Shown one piece after another: positions 26,297 through 33,436 of a stretch of DNA of 45,457 nt. The notes under the pieces are model-generated. The model was not told the origin of the DNA. It worked only from the letters and a program-made list of their open reading frames with translations, and made no database searches. Positions within the stretch are counted from its first letter, which is position 1. Each line of letters opens with the position of its first letter. The position numbers and the translations under genes were made by a program. The stretch covers positions 1-45,457 of the forward strand of contig CAMZLP010000008.1 in assembly GCA_947311535.1 (NCBI GenBank). Reading direction: 5' to 3'. Source of the stretch: an uncultured Deinococcota bacterium. GTDB taxonomy: Bacteria > Deinococcota > Deinococci > Deinococcales > Trueperaceae.

Positions 26297-26322
26297 ATAA
26301 ACTAATTACTTGTATTTGTCAA
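26294..26322 (-). promoter_or_regulatory. Promoter of the metal-uptake operon
   Basis: On the minus strand: TTGACA (26322-26317), 17 bases, TATATT (26299-26294). The transcription start would be near 26287, inside the operator. The leader to the ATG is about 47 nt. Confidence 0.85.
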
Positions 26323-26611
26323 ATAAATAATTGGCAAAAGAGTGTAATTTTCAGTTTTTGGCAAAAATACTATATAAACCACAAATATAGCTATTATTTA
26401 TGGTTGTAACTATAATTAAGTGAAGTTAGAATGTCATATTCCATTTCAGAATTAAACTTAAACACATCAATAGTAGTAAATAATTACTAGAACTATATTA
26501 GTTGTAAATAAAACCTAATTGTGAGAAGCATAGATTCGAAGTTGGGTTTATGATGTTAAATAAGCTTAAAGTCCTGTTTGTTAGTTGTGAAAATCCTGTG
26601 ATTTTTAAGGA
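26323..26611. other. A+T-rich non-coding region
   Basis: No credible gene is present. One near-perfect inverted repeat, AACCACAAATA (26377-26387) with TATTTATGGTT (26395-26405), matches 10 of 11. It lies between the metal operon promoter and the end of the thioesterase gene. Confidence 0.55.
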
Positions 26612-27016
26612 TCATTTTTCCAACTGCTCTTGTAATTGTGATAGCCATTGCTCAGGCAGTCTTATAGCTTGTCCCTGCGGATTAGTTGGTGTGTGCGTAG
26701 TTCTACCAGTTGCAATTAAAGCATTGTCGGCAGTTCTAAAAAGACGATATTCAAAATGTGAACGCCGTGATTTAGCAACTGTTAGCTTTACCTCTACATT
26801 TATTTCATCATCAAATTTAGCAGCATTCCGGTAATTTACATTTAACTCACTAACAGCCAAAGAAACACCACTTTCTTCCCATTCTTTGTAACTCATATTG
26901 CGCTCTTCTAGCCATTTTACGCGGGCTAGTTCAAACCAAATTGCATAATTACTGTGATGCACTATTCCCATTTGGTCGGTTTCTGCAAAGCGTACCCTTA
27001 GTTTTGCAATTGTCAT
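26612..27016 (-). CDS. Acyl-CoA thioesterase, YbgC/4-hydroxybenzoyl-CoA thioesterase family
   Basis: This 134-aa hotdog-fold enzyme hydrolyses acyl-CoA thioesters in the cytoplasm. The start at 27016 has AAGGAG upstream; a 10-residue longer reading begins at 27046. The family signature FAETDQMGIVHHSNYAIWFE contains the catalytic Asp (Asp in TDQMG), followed by the long helix ARVKWLEERN. Full length for the family. It is monocistronic and divergent from the SagB-type gene. The substrate cannot be told; YbgC relatives in Tol-Pal clusters act on lipid acyl-CoAs, but no tol gene is near. Confidence 0.92.
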   Translation of the reverse strand: MTIAKLRVRFAETDQMGIVHHSNYAIWFELARVKWLEERNMSYKEWEESGVSLAVSELNVNYRNAAKFDDEINVEVKLTVAKSRRSHFEYRLFRTADNALIATGRTTHTPTNPQGQAIRLPEQWLSQLQEQLEK

Positions 27017-27170
27017 TATTATTCTCCTTATTCTAAATAATAACAAAGAAAAACGGAAAATAATATTGAGCCTTTTTAGGTTAAAATACTAAATCTATTT
27101 TGTTTTTTAATTATTCGTGATATTGTTGCCTATCGGGGTTAATTGGGACCATATATGGGAGTATGTTTAA

Positions 27171-27881
27171 GTGCCATTTGAACGAGATAAAATAGGTGAA
27201 AAATTTCAACGACTGAGTAATTTTCGACGTGGTCGTTTACCCAGTGTTGTAGATAAACATATTGGTTCAATTAAAGTCTATGCAAATCCCTTAGAAAACA
27301 TTACTTTGCCTAAGCCTGAGCTTAAGAATGGCCCATATCTTTGGAATAGCCTATCGAGGGCTAAAGAGTCTTTAGCAGAAGGTGGGAAGATTAATCAAAA
27401 AACGATATCACAGATATTATGGGCAAGCTCGGGGTTTAGATATAATGCTTTACGTACGCATCTTACGACCTCCGATATTGTGGGCATAGAAACATATCTC
27501 TTTGCTAAAGAAGTTACAGCTTTGCAACAAGGCCTGTATCACTACAAGCCACAAGACCATGGCCTTGAGCAAATTACTAGAACTGACCATACCAAAGACT
27601 TGGCTAAAATATTTATTGCAGACCTTAGTATAGATGCCTGTGCAGCCATAATTATTTATACAGGTATACCTGAGCGTTTAGAAAACTTTGCAAAAAGTAG
27701 GGCTTATAGATATTTGTACCTAGAAGCAGGGGCAGCAGCACAATCAGCAATGCTTAGCTGTGTTGCGCTCGAGCTGTCCTCGATATTTATTACGGCATTT
27801 TATGACAACGAATTAGCGAGCTTATTACAGCTTGATAGCCCAAGTGAAATTGCTTTGGCAGCTATTACTATTGCCCGATGA
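27171..27881 (+). CDS. SagB-type nitroreductase-fold oxidoreductase
   Basis: This 236-aa FMN-dependent protein is related to SagB/ThcOx dehydrogenases, which oxidise azolines in peptide natural products, and to free-standing SagB-like nitroreductases. Family landmarks: ISQILWASSGFRYN, a THLTTSDIVGIETYLFA region matching the usual R-x-x-PSAG-x-x-x-x-E segment, GLYHYKPQDHGLEQI, and YRYLYLEAGAAAQSAML. The usual PSAG is TSD here, so flavin contacts may differ. The start is GTG with GGGAG about 10 bases upstream; no in-frame ATG is better. No cyclodehydratase or precursor peptide lies nearby, so a peptide-modifying role is not supported. The stop overlaps the next ATG (ATGA). Confidence 0.8.
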   Translation: MPFERDKIGEKFQRLSNFRRGRLPSVVDKHIGSIKVYANPLENITLPKPELKNGPYLWNSLSRAKESLAEGGKINQKTISQILWASSGFRYNALRTHLTTSDIVGIETYLFAKEVTALQQGLYHYKPQDHGLEQITRTDHTKDLAKIFIADLSIDACAAIIIYTGIPERLENFAKSRAYRYLYLEAGAAAQSAMLSCVALELSSIFITAFYDNELASLLQLDSPSEIALAAITIAR

Positions 27882-28270
27882 TAGATTATATATTTGTATA
27901 TGGAACTCTAAAGCCTGGCTTGCGATTCCACTATTTATGCCAAGACGTAGGGCTAGTTTCAATGCAAGAAGCATATATAGAAAATTATGATTTATACCAT
28001 TTGAATTCTAAGAACTATCCAGCAATTTTAGAAGGTGCAGGAACAGTATATGGTTATATATTTAAATTTGATGATATAGACAAGGCTTTAGAAATATTAG
28101 ATGATTTAGAAGGTATAAATACCGAACCAGCACATTATTTTAGATGCAATGTAAACGTGAAACCGCAAAATATTAGAGCTTGGGCTTATGTCTATAATAC
28201 TGATTATGATAAAAATTACGACGGGCTCGAGCCTGTCGTAACAGGTAGATGGCAACCCAAAGAGTCATGA
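27878..28270 (+). CDS. Gamma-glutamylcyclotransferase-family (AIG2-like) protein
   Basis: This is a 130-aa protein with the glycine-rich loop FVYGTLKPGLRFH at residues 5-17 and the later DDLEGI segment that carries the catalytic Glu in this fold. Family members release 5-oxoproline from gamma-glutamyl peptides or act as amine cyclotransferases. It is translationally coupled to the SagB-like gene by a 4-nt ATGA overlap, so the two probably act together. A GGCTCGAGCC palindrome near the 3' end is framed by ACGGGCTCGAGCCTGTCGT, an imperfect longer palindrome. Confidence 0.88.
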   Translation: MIDYIFVYGTLKPGLRFHYLCQDVGLVSMQEAYIENYDLYHLNSKNYPAILEGAGTVYGYIFKFDDIDKALEILDDLEGINTEPAHYFRCNVNVKPQNIRAWAYVYNTDYDKNYDGLEPVVTGRWQPKES

Positions 28271-28330
28271 TAGATTTTAAAATGTTCACAAATCACTAAC
28301 TATCAGCATAATTTGTGATGATATAGCTCT

Positions 28331-28906
28331 ATGAATATTGGGGTATTAGCCGTTCAAGGAGCCTTTCGGGAGCATAAATTAGCCTTTGAGGACTTAGGCT
28401 CAAAAGTAATAGAAATTAGATTGCCTGAAGAATTAGACAATATTGATGCACTTGTGATTCCAGGGGGAGAATCAAGCACAATGGCAAAGCTAATGAAGAA
28501 TTATGGTTTAGATATAGCAATTAACGAATTTAAAGCTTCGGAACGTGCCATTTGGGGTACTTGTGCTGGTGCTATAGCAATTGCCTCTGAAATCAATGAT
28601 TTTCCTGAGCAGCCTAGGCTTTCTTTAATGGATATGACAGTTGACAGAAACTCATATGGAAGGCAAATTGCTTCTTTTGAGGTAGATCTTGAGATTGAGA
28701 GTTTTGAAGAGGGTTTTCATGCTATTTTTATCAGAGCACCACGTATTTTAAAAATAGGGGATAGGGTAAAAGTTTTAGCAACTTATAAAAATGACCCAGT
28801 AATGGTGCTGGAAAATAAAATATTAGCTACTGTTTTTCATCCAGAATTGACCCAAGACCGAAGAATACACAAGTATTTTATCGAAAAACTAGTTAAAAAC
28901 TCTTAA
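28331..28906 (+). CDS. pdxT: PdxT, glutaminase subunit of pyridoxal 5'-phosphate synthase
   Basis: This 191-aa class I glutamine amidotransferase feeds ammonia to PdxS for PLP synthesis from ribose 5-phosphate and glyceraldehyde 3-phosphate. Diagnostic motifs: GVLAVQGAFREH, VIPGGESSTMAK, the nucleophile elbow WGTCAGAI, FIRAPRI, and VFHPELTQDRRIHKYF with the catalytic His-Glu pair. Full length. Its partner pdxS is 8 kb away instead of adjacent. No Shine-Dalgarno is seen; GATATA at 28320-28325 could be a -10 giving a leaderless mRNA. Confidence 0.96.
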   Translation: MNIGVLAVQGAFREHKLAFEDLGSKVIEIRLPEELDNIDALVIPGGESSTMAKLMKNYGLDIAINEFKASERAIWGTCAGAIAIASEINDFPEQPRLSLMDMTVDRNSYGRQIASFEVDLEIESFEEGFHAIFIRAPRILKIGDRVKVLATYKNDPVMVLENKILATVFHPELTQDRRIHKYFIEKLVKNS

Positions 28907-28921
28907 TTAGTTTTCAAAGAC

Positions 28922-28951
28922 TTGTCTTATGCTTAGCAAATAGCGTATACT
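28922..28951 (+). promoter_or_regulatory. Promoter of tRNA-Met
   Basis: TTGTCT (28922-28927), 18 bases, TATACT (28946-28951), about 19 bases ahead of the mature tRNA 5' end. Confidence 0.75.
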
Positions 28952-28969
28952 TTTCTTTGCTGGCTTTTT

Positions 28970-29046
28970 GGCGAAGTAGCTCAGCTGGCTAGAGCGCACG
29001 ACTCATAATCGTGAGGTCGAGAGTTCAAGTCTCTCCTTCGCTACCA
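28970..29046 (+). tRNA. tRNA-Met (anticodon CAT), elongator type
   Basis: This is a 77-nt cloverleaf with acceptor GGCGAAG/CTTCGCT (first pair G-U), D-arm TAGCTCAGCTGGCTAGAGC, anticodon stem CACGA/TCGTG with loop CTCATAA, TTCAAGT in the T loop and an encoded CCA end. A CAT anticodon could be initiator Met, elongator Met or lysidine-modified Ile. The paired first acceptor base and lack of the three G-C pairs below the anticodon exclude the initiator. Similarity to elongator tRNA-Met around CATAAT favours that type. Confidence 0.93.
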
Positions 29047-29049
29047 ATA

Positions 29050-29089
29050 AAACTCTATCGTATTAAATTATGATAGGGTTTATTTTTTA
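29050..29089 (+). terminator. Terminator of tRNA-Met
   Basis: AAACTCTATC (29050-29059) pairs with GATAGGGTTT (29072-29081) with 9 of 10 matches or wobble, followed by ATTTTTT. Confidence 0.82.
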
Positions 29090-29149
29090 TCTACAACGAA
29101 GTGGCAATAAATAAGTTAAACTCTGCTTATTGAGATTTCTGGAGGATAT

Positions 29150-29953
29150 ATGCTTAGTATCGATTTAAGTGGTAAAAAAGGCTTGGTTCTTGGAGTTGCA
29201 AATCAACGTTCTATTGCATGGGCAATAGCAGAAATATTGTATGAGGCTGGTGCAGAACTGGCGTTTGGATATTTTGGAGAGCGATTGCGACCATCATTAG
29301 AAAAACTAACAAAAAATATGAATAATCCACTTCTTTTAGAAGCAGATGTTACTAATGATGAAGAAAATACTGCAATGTTTGAAGTTTTAGAAAAAGAATT
29401 TGGTGTTTTAGATTTTGTAATTCATTCGGTGGCATTTACTCCTAAATCAACTTTTGAAAAACCTTTTCATAAAGTTACAAAAGAAGAGTGGAATATCACT
29501 ATGGAGGCCTCAGCCTATTCGCTGGTTGCTGTTGCTAATAAGGCCATGCCACTTATGAAAAATGGTGGCAGTATTACCACCCTTAGCTATCTTGCTGCTG
29601 AGCGAGTAGTACCTTATTACAATATGATGGCAGTTGCAAAATCAGCTTTGGAAGCTTCTATGCGTTATCTGGCTTATGAATTTGGTGAAAAGAATATCCG
29701 AGTAAATGCCATTAGTGCTGGTGCTTTGCGTACACTTTCGGCTCGTAGTATTTCTGGTTTTGGCACGCTTTATTCTAAAGGTGGCGATCTATCTATGTTT
29801 AAGCGTAATATTACCCAAAAAGAGGTCGCAGGTATGGCTTTGACACTTGTCTCTGACAGATTGGGTAGCGGTATAACCGGTGAGACTATTTATGTCGATG
29901 CTGGCTATCAGGCTATGGGTATGTTTATTGAAGAGATTGAGTCTAGGTTGTAG
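29150..29953 (+). CDS. fabI: Enoyl-[acyl-carrier-protein] reductase FabI
   Basis: This 267-aa short-chain dehydrogenase carries out the last reductive step of type II fatty acid elongation (trans-2-enoyl-ACP to acyl-ACP, NAD(P)H). FabI landmarks: nucleotide-binding GVANQRSIAWAIA, HSVAFTP, and the catalytic Tyr-x6-Lys in YNMMAVAKSALEAS. The substrate-loop and C-terminal segments AISAGALRTLSARSI and TIYVDAGYQAMGM are also typical. Strong ribosome site GGAGG. It appears monocistronic, and no other fab gene is in the window. Confidence 0.96.
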   Translation: MLSIDLSGKKGLVLGVANQRSIAWAIAEILYEAGAELAFGYFGERLRPSLEKLTKNMNNPLLLEADVTNDEENTAMFEVLEKEFGVLDFVIHSVAFTPKSTFEKPFHKVTKEEWNITMEASAYSLVAVANKAMPLMKNGGSITTLSYLAAERVVPYYNMMAVAKSALEASMRYLAYEFGEKNIRVNAISAGALRTLSARSISGFGTLYSKGGDLSMFKRNITQKEVAGMALTLVSDRLGSGITGETIYVDAGYQAMGMFIEEIESRL

Positions 29954-30233
29954 TTGCCATACCAAATTCAAGAAAGATGCCTCTTTTAGCTTTCTTATCA
30001 ACATCATAATAAGGAGAAAGGGTAAAAAGGCAGTGAAAAGTGAGTAAAAAGACAGTGAAAAGCGATGAGTGAAAAGTGAAAAATTTATTTACCTAACCCC
30101 TAATTCTAGCTCCTTACTCCTTGATATTAATAAACTATAGAAAATAACTTGAGAAAGCTTTTATAAGAGCAGCAGTTCACTTGACTTTGGTATTAAGGTT
30201 ACAATGAAAAAATTTGATTAAGCTAAATGAAAA
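29954..30233. other. Intergenic region with repeated AGTGAAAAG words
   Basis: This region lies between convergent fabI and slyD. AGTGAAAAG occurs at 30032-30040, 30054-30062 and 30068-30076, with a further AGTGAAAAA at 30075-30083, in a strongly purine-rich stretch (30010-30085). A pyrimidine-rich stretch (30090-30120) follows. No gene and no clear terminator are seen. Confidence 0.6.
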
Positions 30234-30704
30234 CTAATGATGATGTCCGTGTTCGCTATGGATGTGACCATGCTCGAGCTCAGTCTCATCAGCATCTCTA
30301 ATAGCTAAGATTTCCACTTCAAAATTAAGGGTTTTACCAGCTAAAGCATGATTAAAGTCCACAGTCACTTCTTCATCAGTAATTTTAGTAATTGTAAATG
30401 GCATTTGCTCACCATCAGGGTTTTCTGCCATAAACTGGTCACCAATATTCAACGGCCCATCATCTGGAAAGCTGCTTCTTGGCACTATCTGAATGCCTTC
30501 TTCGTTTACAATGCCGTAACCTTTTTCTGGTGGAACTGCCACGGTTATTTTATCAGCGATAGCTTTGCCTTCTAGGGCATCTTCTAAGCCTGCTACAATA
30601 TTGTCATAACCGTGTAAATAATCTAATTCTCCAGAATCAACATCTTCACCATCAACTTCTAATTTGTAATTTATTTTTACGGCTTTTCCTTTTTTTGCGG
30701 TCAT
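30234..30704 (-). CDS. slyD: SlyD-like FKBP-type peptidyl-prolyl isomerase
   Basis: This 156-aa protein has the SlyD arrangement: a split FKBP domain (VKINYKLEVDGEDVDSGE ... LHGYDNIVAGLEDAL) with an inserted IF chaperone flap (about 70-125, PPEKGYGIVNEEGIQIVPRS), then VDFNHALAGKTLNFEVEIL. A short His-rich tail (HGHIHSEHGHHH) is likely to bind nickel or other divalent metal. It acts in the cytoplasm as a folding catalyst and metallochaperone. Ribosome site GGAG before the ATG. A GCTCGAGC palindrome lies in the tail-coding region. Confidence 0.95.
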   Translation of the reverse strand: MTAKKGKAVKINYKLEVDGEDVDSGELDYLHGYDNIVAGLEDALEGKAIADKITVAVPPEKGYGIVNEEGIQIVPRSSFPDDGPLNIGDQFMAENPDGEQMPFTITKITDEEVTVDFNHALAGKTLNFEVEILAIRDADETELEHGHIHSEHGHHH

Positions 30705-30774
30705 GTTTTTTACTCCTTTATTCTAATCTGCAAGCTATTTTAGCCTAGCTATTTTTGATAATGTCCGTTGGGGC

Positions 30775-30802
30775 TTACAGTTTATTATAATTAGTGTATA
30801 CT
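30775..30802 (+). promoter_or_regulatory. Promoter of the trp operon
   Basis: TTACAG (30775-30780), 16 bases, TATACT (30797-30802). The predicted transcription start at about 30809-30811 falls on the ATG of the leader ORF at 30811. Confidence 0.7.
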
Positions 30803-30810
30803 CTTAAGCT

Positions 30811-30897
30811 ATGTACTGTTTTTCTTGGACCGGTGTATTAGGGCGATGGCGATTTTATAATTTACAAAATCGCTTATCAGTCTTTATAGTCATTTAG
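30811..30897 (+). CDS. Possible Trp-containing leader peptide of the trp operon
   Basis: A 28-codon ORF starts at the expected +1 of the trp promoter and ends with TAG six bases ahead of the trpE ribosome site AAGGAG. It reads MYCFSWTGVLGRWR, then FYNLQNRLSVFIVI, with Trp codons 6 and 13. The second TGG (30847-30849) touches a perfect hairpin, GCGATTTT (30849-30856) with AAAATCGC (30866-30873). A second GCGAT (30843-30847) could compete for the right arm. This resembles a leader-peptide control region, but there is no U-tract after the hairpin, so classical attenuation is not demonstrated. Translation would have to be leaderless. It may be chance. Confidence 0.4.
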   Translation: MYCFSWTGVLGRWRFYNLQNRLSVFIVI

Positions 30898-30915
30898 TCT
30901 AAGGAGAATTATTTA

Positions 30916-32337
30916 ATGCAAAGCAAAAAAATTAGAGCAATAAAAAAGCGGGTTTTAGCAGATTTAGAAACTCCACTTACCGCATATTTAAAAGTAGCAT
31001 CAGAGCCATCATTTCTGCTAGAAAGTGTAGAACAAGGTGAAAGAGTAGCCCGTTATTCATTTATTGGTACGGGTGAGCGTAAGCGTATAGAAGTGTTTGC
31101 AGATAATGTAAAGATAACTACTGAGGGACAAATAGAAGAATTTAAAACTAATGATCCTTTAAAAGTATTATGGGATCAAACTGTTAAAAGTACTATCCCA
31201 GATTCAGAATTGCCAGACTTTTGGTCTGGTATGGTTGGCTATGCTAGTTATGATTTGATTAGGCAATATGAGGTTTTACCCGATAATAATCCAGATGAAT
31301 TAAATATCCCAGACTTGTTATTTATAGAGCCTGAAGTTTTGGTTATTTTTGACCATTTAAAGCGGCATATCTTTATTGTGGCTACGGCAATTAGTGGCGA
31401 TAATGTTGATGAGGCTCGAGCCCAATCACTAGTAAATCAGACCTATAATCGCTTGCGTGGACCACTTCCTGGCGTACCTGGTGACAGAGCTGGCATAATG
31501 AGTAAATTCAAAAGCAATTTTAGCAAACAAGGTTTTATGGATGCAGTTACTAAAGCCGTAGAATACATTCATGCGGGTGATATTTTCCAAGTTGTACCAA
31601 GTCAGCGTATGACCGCTGACCTTGGTGTTCACCCTTTTGCAATTTACCGTGCCTTAAGAGTAATAAACCCTAGCCCATATTTAGGTTATCTGGATTTGGG
31701 GCCAGTTACTTTGGTAGCTAGTAGCCCAGAGAGCCTAGTGCGTTCTCATGGGAATAAAGTAGAAACCCTGCCAATTGCAGGCACTCGCAAACGCGGCAAA
31801 ACCCCAGAAGAAGACGAGGCATTAGCCAAAGAACTCTTAGCTGATGAAAAAGAACGAGCCGAGCATATTATGCTGGTTGATTTAGGTAGAAATGATATTG
31901 GCAAGGTCTCAAAATTTGGAACCGTAAAAGTAACTGACCTGATGCGAATAGAAAAATATAGCCATGTAATGCATATTGTCTCAACAGTTGAGGGCGAGTT
32001 ACTAGACGACAAGACTCCGTTGGACGCATTAGCTAGTACTTTACCAATGGGTACGGCATCTGGAGCGCCCAAAATTAGAGCTATGGAAATAATCGATGAG
32101 CTCGAGCCGGTTAGAAGAGGCCCATATGCCGGAGCGTTTGGCTATTTGAGTGCTAACGGTAGCATGGATATGGCGCTAACTCTGCGTACCGCAGTCATTG
32201 CCAATGCTAAAATCCACTTACAAGCTGGTGGTGGTATTGTTGCCGATTCTGACCCAGAGTTTGAATACGAAGAAAGCCTGAATAAGCTAAGAGCGGTTGT
32301 AAAAGCTGTGGAAATGGCTACAGAGGGGTTGGCATGA
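30916..32337 (+). CDS. trpE: Anthranilate synthase component I (TrpE)
   Basis: This 473-aa chorismate-binding enzyme uses ammonia from TrpG to convert chorismate to anthranilate, the first committed step to tryptophan. The N-terminal feedback segment (FLLESVEQGERVARYSFIG) is the Trp-binding LLES motif that marks TrpE, against PabB or isochorismate synthase. The catalytic half carries DIFQVVPSQRM, SSPESLV, IAGTRKRGKTPEED, LMVDLGRND-like (MLVDLGRNDIG) and QAGGGIVADSDPEFEYEES. Full length. Ribosome site AAGGAG. It overlaps trpG by 4 nt (ATGA). Two GCTCGAGC palindromes lie inside in different frames. Confidence 0.97.
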   Translation: MQSKKIRAIKKRVLADLETPLTAYLKVASEPSFLLESVEQGERVARYSFIGTGERKRIEVFADNVKITTEGQIEEFKTNDPLKVLWDQTVKSTIPDSELPDFWSGMVGYASYDLIRQYEVLPDNNPDELNIPDLLFIEPEVLVIFDHLKRHIFIVATAISGDNVDEARAQSLVNQTYNRLRGPLPGVPGDRAGIMSKFKSNFSKQGFMDAVTKAVEYIHAGDIFQVVPSQRMTADLGVHPFAIYRALRVINPSPYLGYLDLGPVTLVASSPESLVRSHGNKVETLPIAGTRKRGKTPEEDEALAKELLADEKERAEHIMLVDLGRNDIGKVSKFGTVKVTDLMRIEKYSHVMHIVSTVEGELLDDKTPLDALASTLPMGTASGAPKIRAMEIIDELEPVRRGPYAGAFGYLSANGSMDMALTLRTAVIANAKIHLQAGGGIVADSDPEFEYEESLNKLRAVVKAVEMATEGLA

Positions 32338-32909
32338 AAAAAATACTTGTAATAGATAATTATGATTCATTTACTTACAATCTTGTTCAGTACTTGGGTG
32401 AAATTGGTGCTGAACCCATCATTTGGAGAAATGACCAATTTGATTTAGAAGATATTAATAATTTAAAACCTGATGGAATTGTTATTTCTCCAGGCCCTGC
32501 AACCCCAGATGAAGCCGGCTTAACGGTTGAACTAATAAAGCATTATGGTGACAAATATCCGATTTTTGGAGTTTGCTTAGGACATCAAAGCATTGGGGCG
32601 GCTTATGGTGCAAAAGTAGTACGTGCCCCTAAAATTATGCATGGTAAAACCAGCCTGATAACAAATGACGGTAGCATGGTTTTTAAGAATATGGATAGTG
32701 AGCTAAAAACTACTCGCTATCATTCATTAATAATTGAAGATTTACCAAAAGAACTCATTAAAACAGCTTGGGTTAATGACGATGGCGAAGAAATAATAAT
32801 GGCTATAAAACACCGAGATTATCCTGTTTGGGGGGTGCAATTTCACCCAGAGAGTATTTTGACTGATAACGGCCACAAAATGTTAGAAAACTTTTTAGAA
32901 ATCTGCTAG
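32334..32909 (+). CDS. trpG: Anthranilate synthase component II, glutamine amidotransferase (TrpG)
   Basis: This 191-aa class I amidotransferase hydrolyses glutamine for TrpE. Motifs: IDNYDSFTYNLVQYLGE, ISPGPATPDEAG, the nucleophile elbow GVCLGHQSIG, and VQFHPESILT with the catalytic His-Glu. It begins in the trpE stop (ATGA), implying coupled 1:1 synthesis. Such subunits sometimes also serve PabB (folate); no pabB or pabC lies in the window. The next ORF begins two bases after its stop. Confidence 0.96.
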   Translation: MKKILVIDNYDSFTYNLVQYLGEIGAEPIIWRNDQFDLEDINNLKPDGIVISPGPATPDEAGLTVELIKHYGDKYPIFGVCLGHQSIGAAYGAKVVRAPKIMHGKTSLITNDGSMVFKNMDSELKTTRYHSLIIEDLPKELIKTAWVNDDGEEIIMAIKHRDYPVWGVQFHPESILTDNGHKMLENFLEIC

Positions 32910-32911
32910 CT

Positions 32912-33436
32912 ATGCATCAGGTTTACAGGCATCAGTACAATATTAAAACTAAGACCGAAATCACAAACCGTGATGGTGCGGCAAATAGTATGCGCAGAAT
33001 TGATGAAATCATTATGCATAATAATCTTTTGTATATTGCAATGCCCTTAGAGCACAGTAAAAACGTCAAATATATCAAAGCTAATCTAATACCCGAGCTA
33101 GGTCTAAAAATTACTAAATTTAGTTTTGTAAATGAAGAAACTCGCCAAAAATTTGGAGCTTATGACTACTATGTTGATATTGCTGACATTGATTTTAGAG
33201 CTGATGTCTGGACTCTCGACGATCTTTATTTTGATGTTTTGCTTTGGGAACATAAAAAAATGGAAATCTTAGATACTGATGAATTTATTGAAGCCAGCAG
33301 GCTTGGCTATCTCAAAGACAAACAGCATGCTAGTGCTTTAGAGAATTTACATAGTTTTGTGACTGGGCTATCTTTTTTTAAATATGATTTAGATGCGTTG
33401 TTAGCATCTAAGGATATAAAGCTCTTATGGAAATAA
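32912..33436 (+). CDS. DUF402-family protein
   Basis: This is a 174-aa protein with the DUF402 pattern: a beta-rich half, a conserved AYDYYVDIADIDF strand, then TLDDLYFDVLLW followed by EILDTDEFIEASRLGYLKDKQ and a helical end. Known DUF402 proteins include nucleoside di/triphosphate phosphatases and FomD, a nucleotidyl-phosphonate hydrolase. Acidic residues in YYVDI and LDDLYFD would bind metal. The ATG is two bases after the trpG stop, so it is translated by coupling; its 3' end overlaps the glycosyltransferase gene by 10 nt. Why it is in a trp operon is unclear. Confidence 0.7.
   Translation: MHQVYRHQYNIKTKTEITNRDGAANSMRRIDEIIMHNNLLYIAMPLEHSKNVKYIKANLIPELGLKITKFSFVNEETRQKFGAYDYYVDIADIDFRADVWTLDDLYFDVLLWEHKKMEILDTDEFIEASRLGYLKDKQHASALENLHSFVTGLSFFKYDLDALLASKDIKLLWK

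Noticed and set aside
27073-27093. Second DtxR/MntR-like site (TTTAG...CTAAA) near the SagB-type gene
   Set aside because: Only five-base arms with a nine-base spacer, which is expected by chance in A+T-rich DNA; it does not match the 8-6-8 geometry of the strong site at 26275.
27171-28270. Azole-peptide (SagB-type) natural product cluster
   Set aside because: No cyclodehydratase (SagC/D), precursor peptide or exporter lies nearby. The SagB-like gene is coupled only to a gamma-glutamylcyclotransferase-like gene, as in stand-alone nitroreductases.
30705-30915. T-box or tryptophan-sensing riboswitch upstream of trpE
   Set aside because: The transcript appears to start at about 30810, leaving only about 105 nt. 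No T-box sequence and no terminator/antiterminator pair are present.
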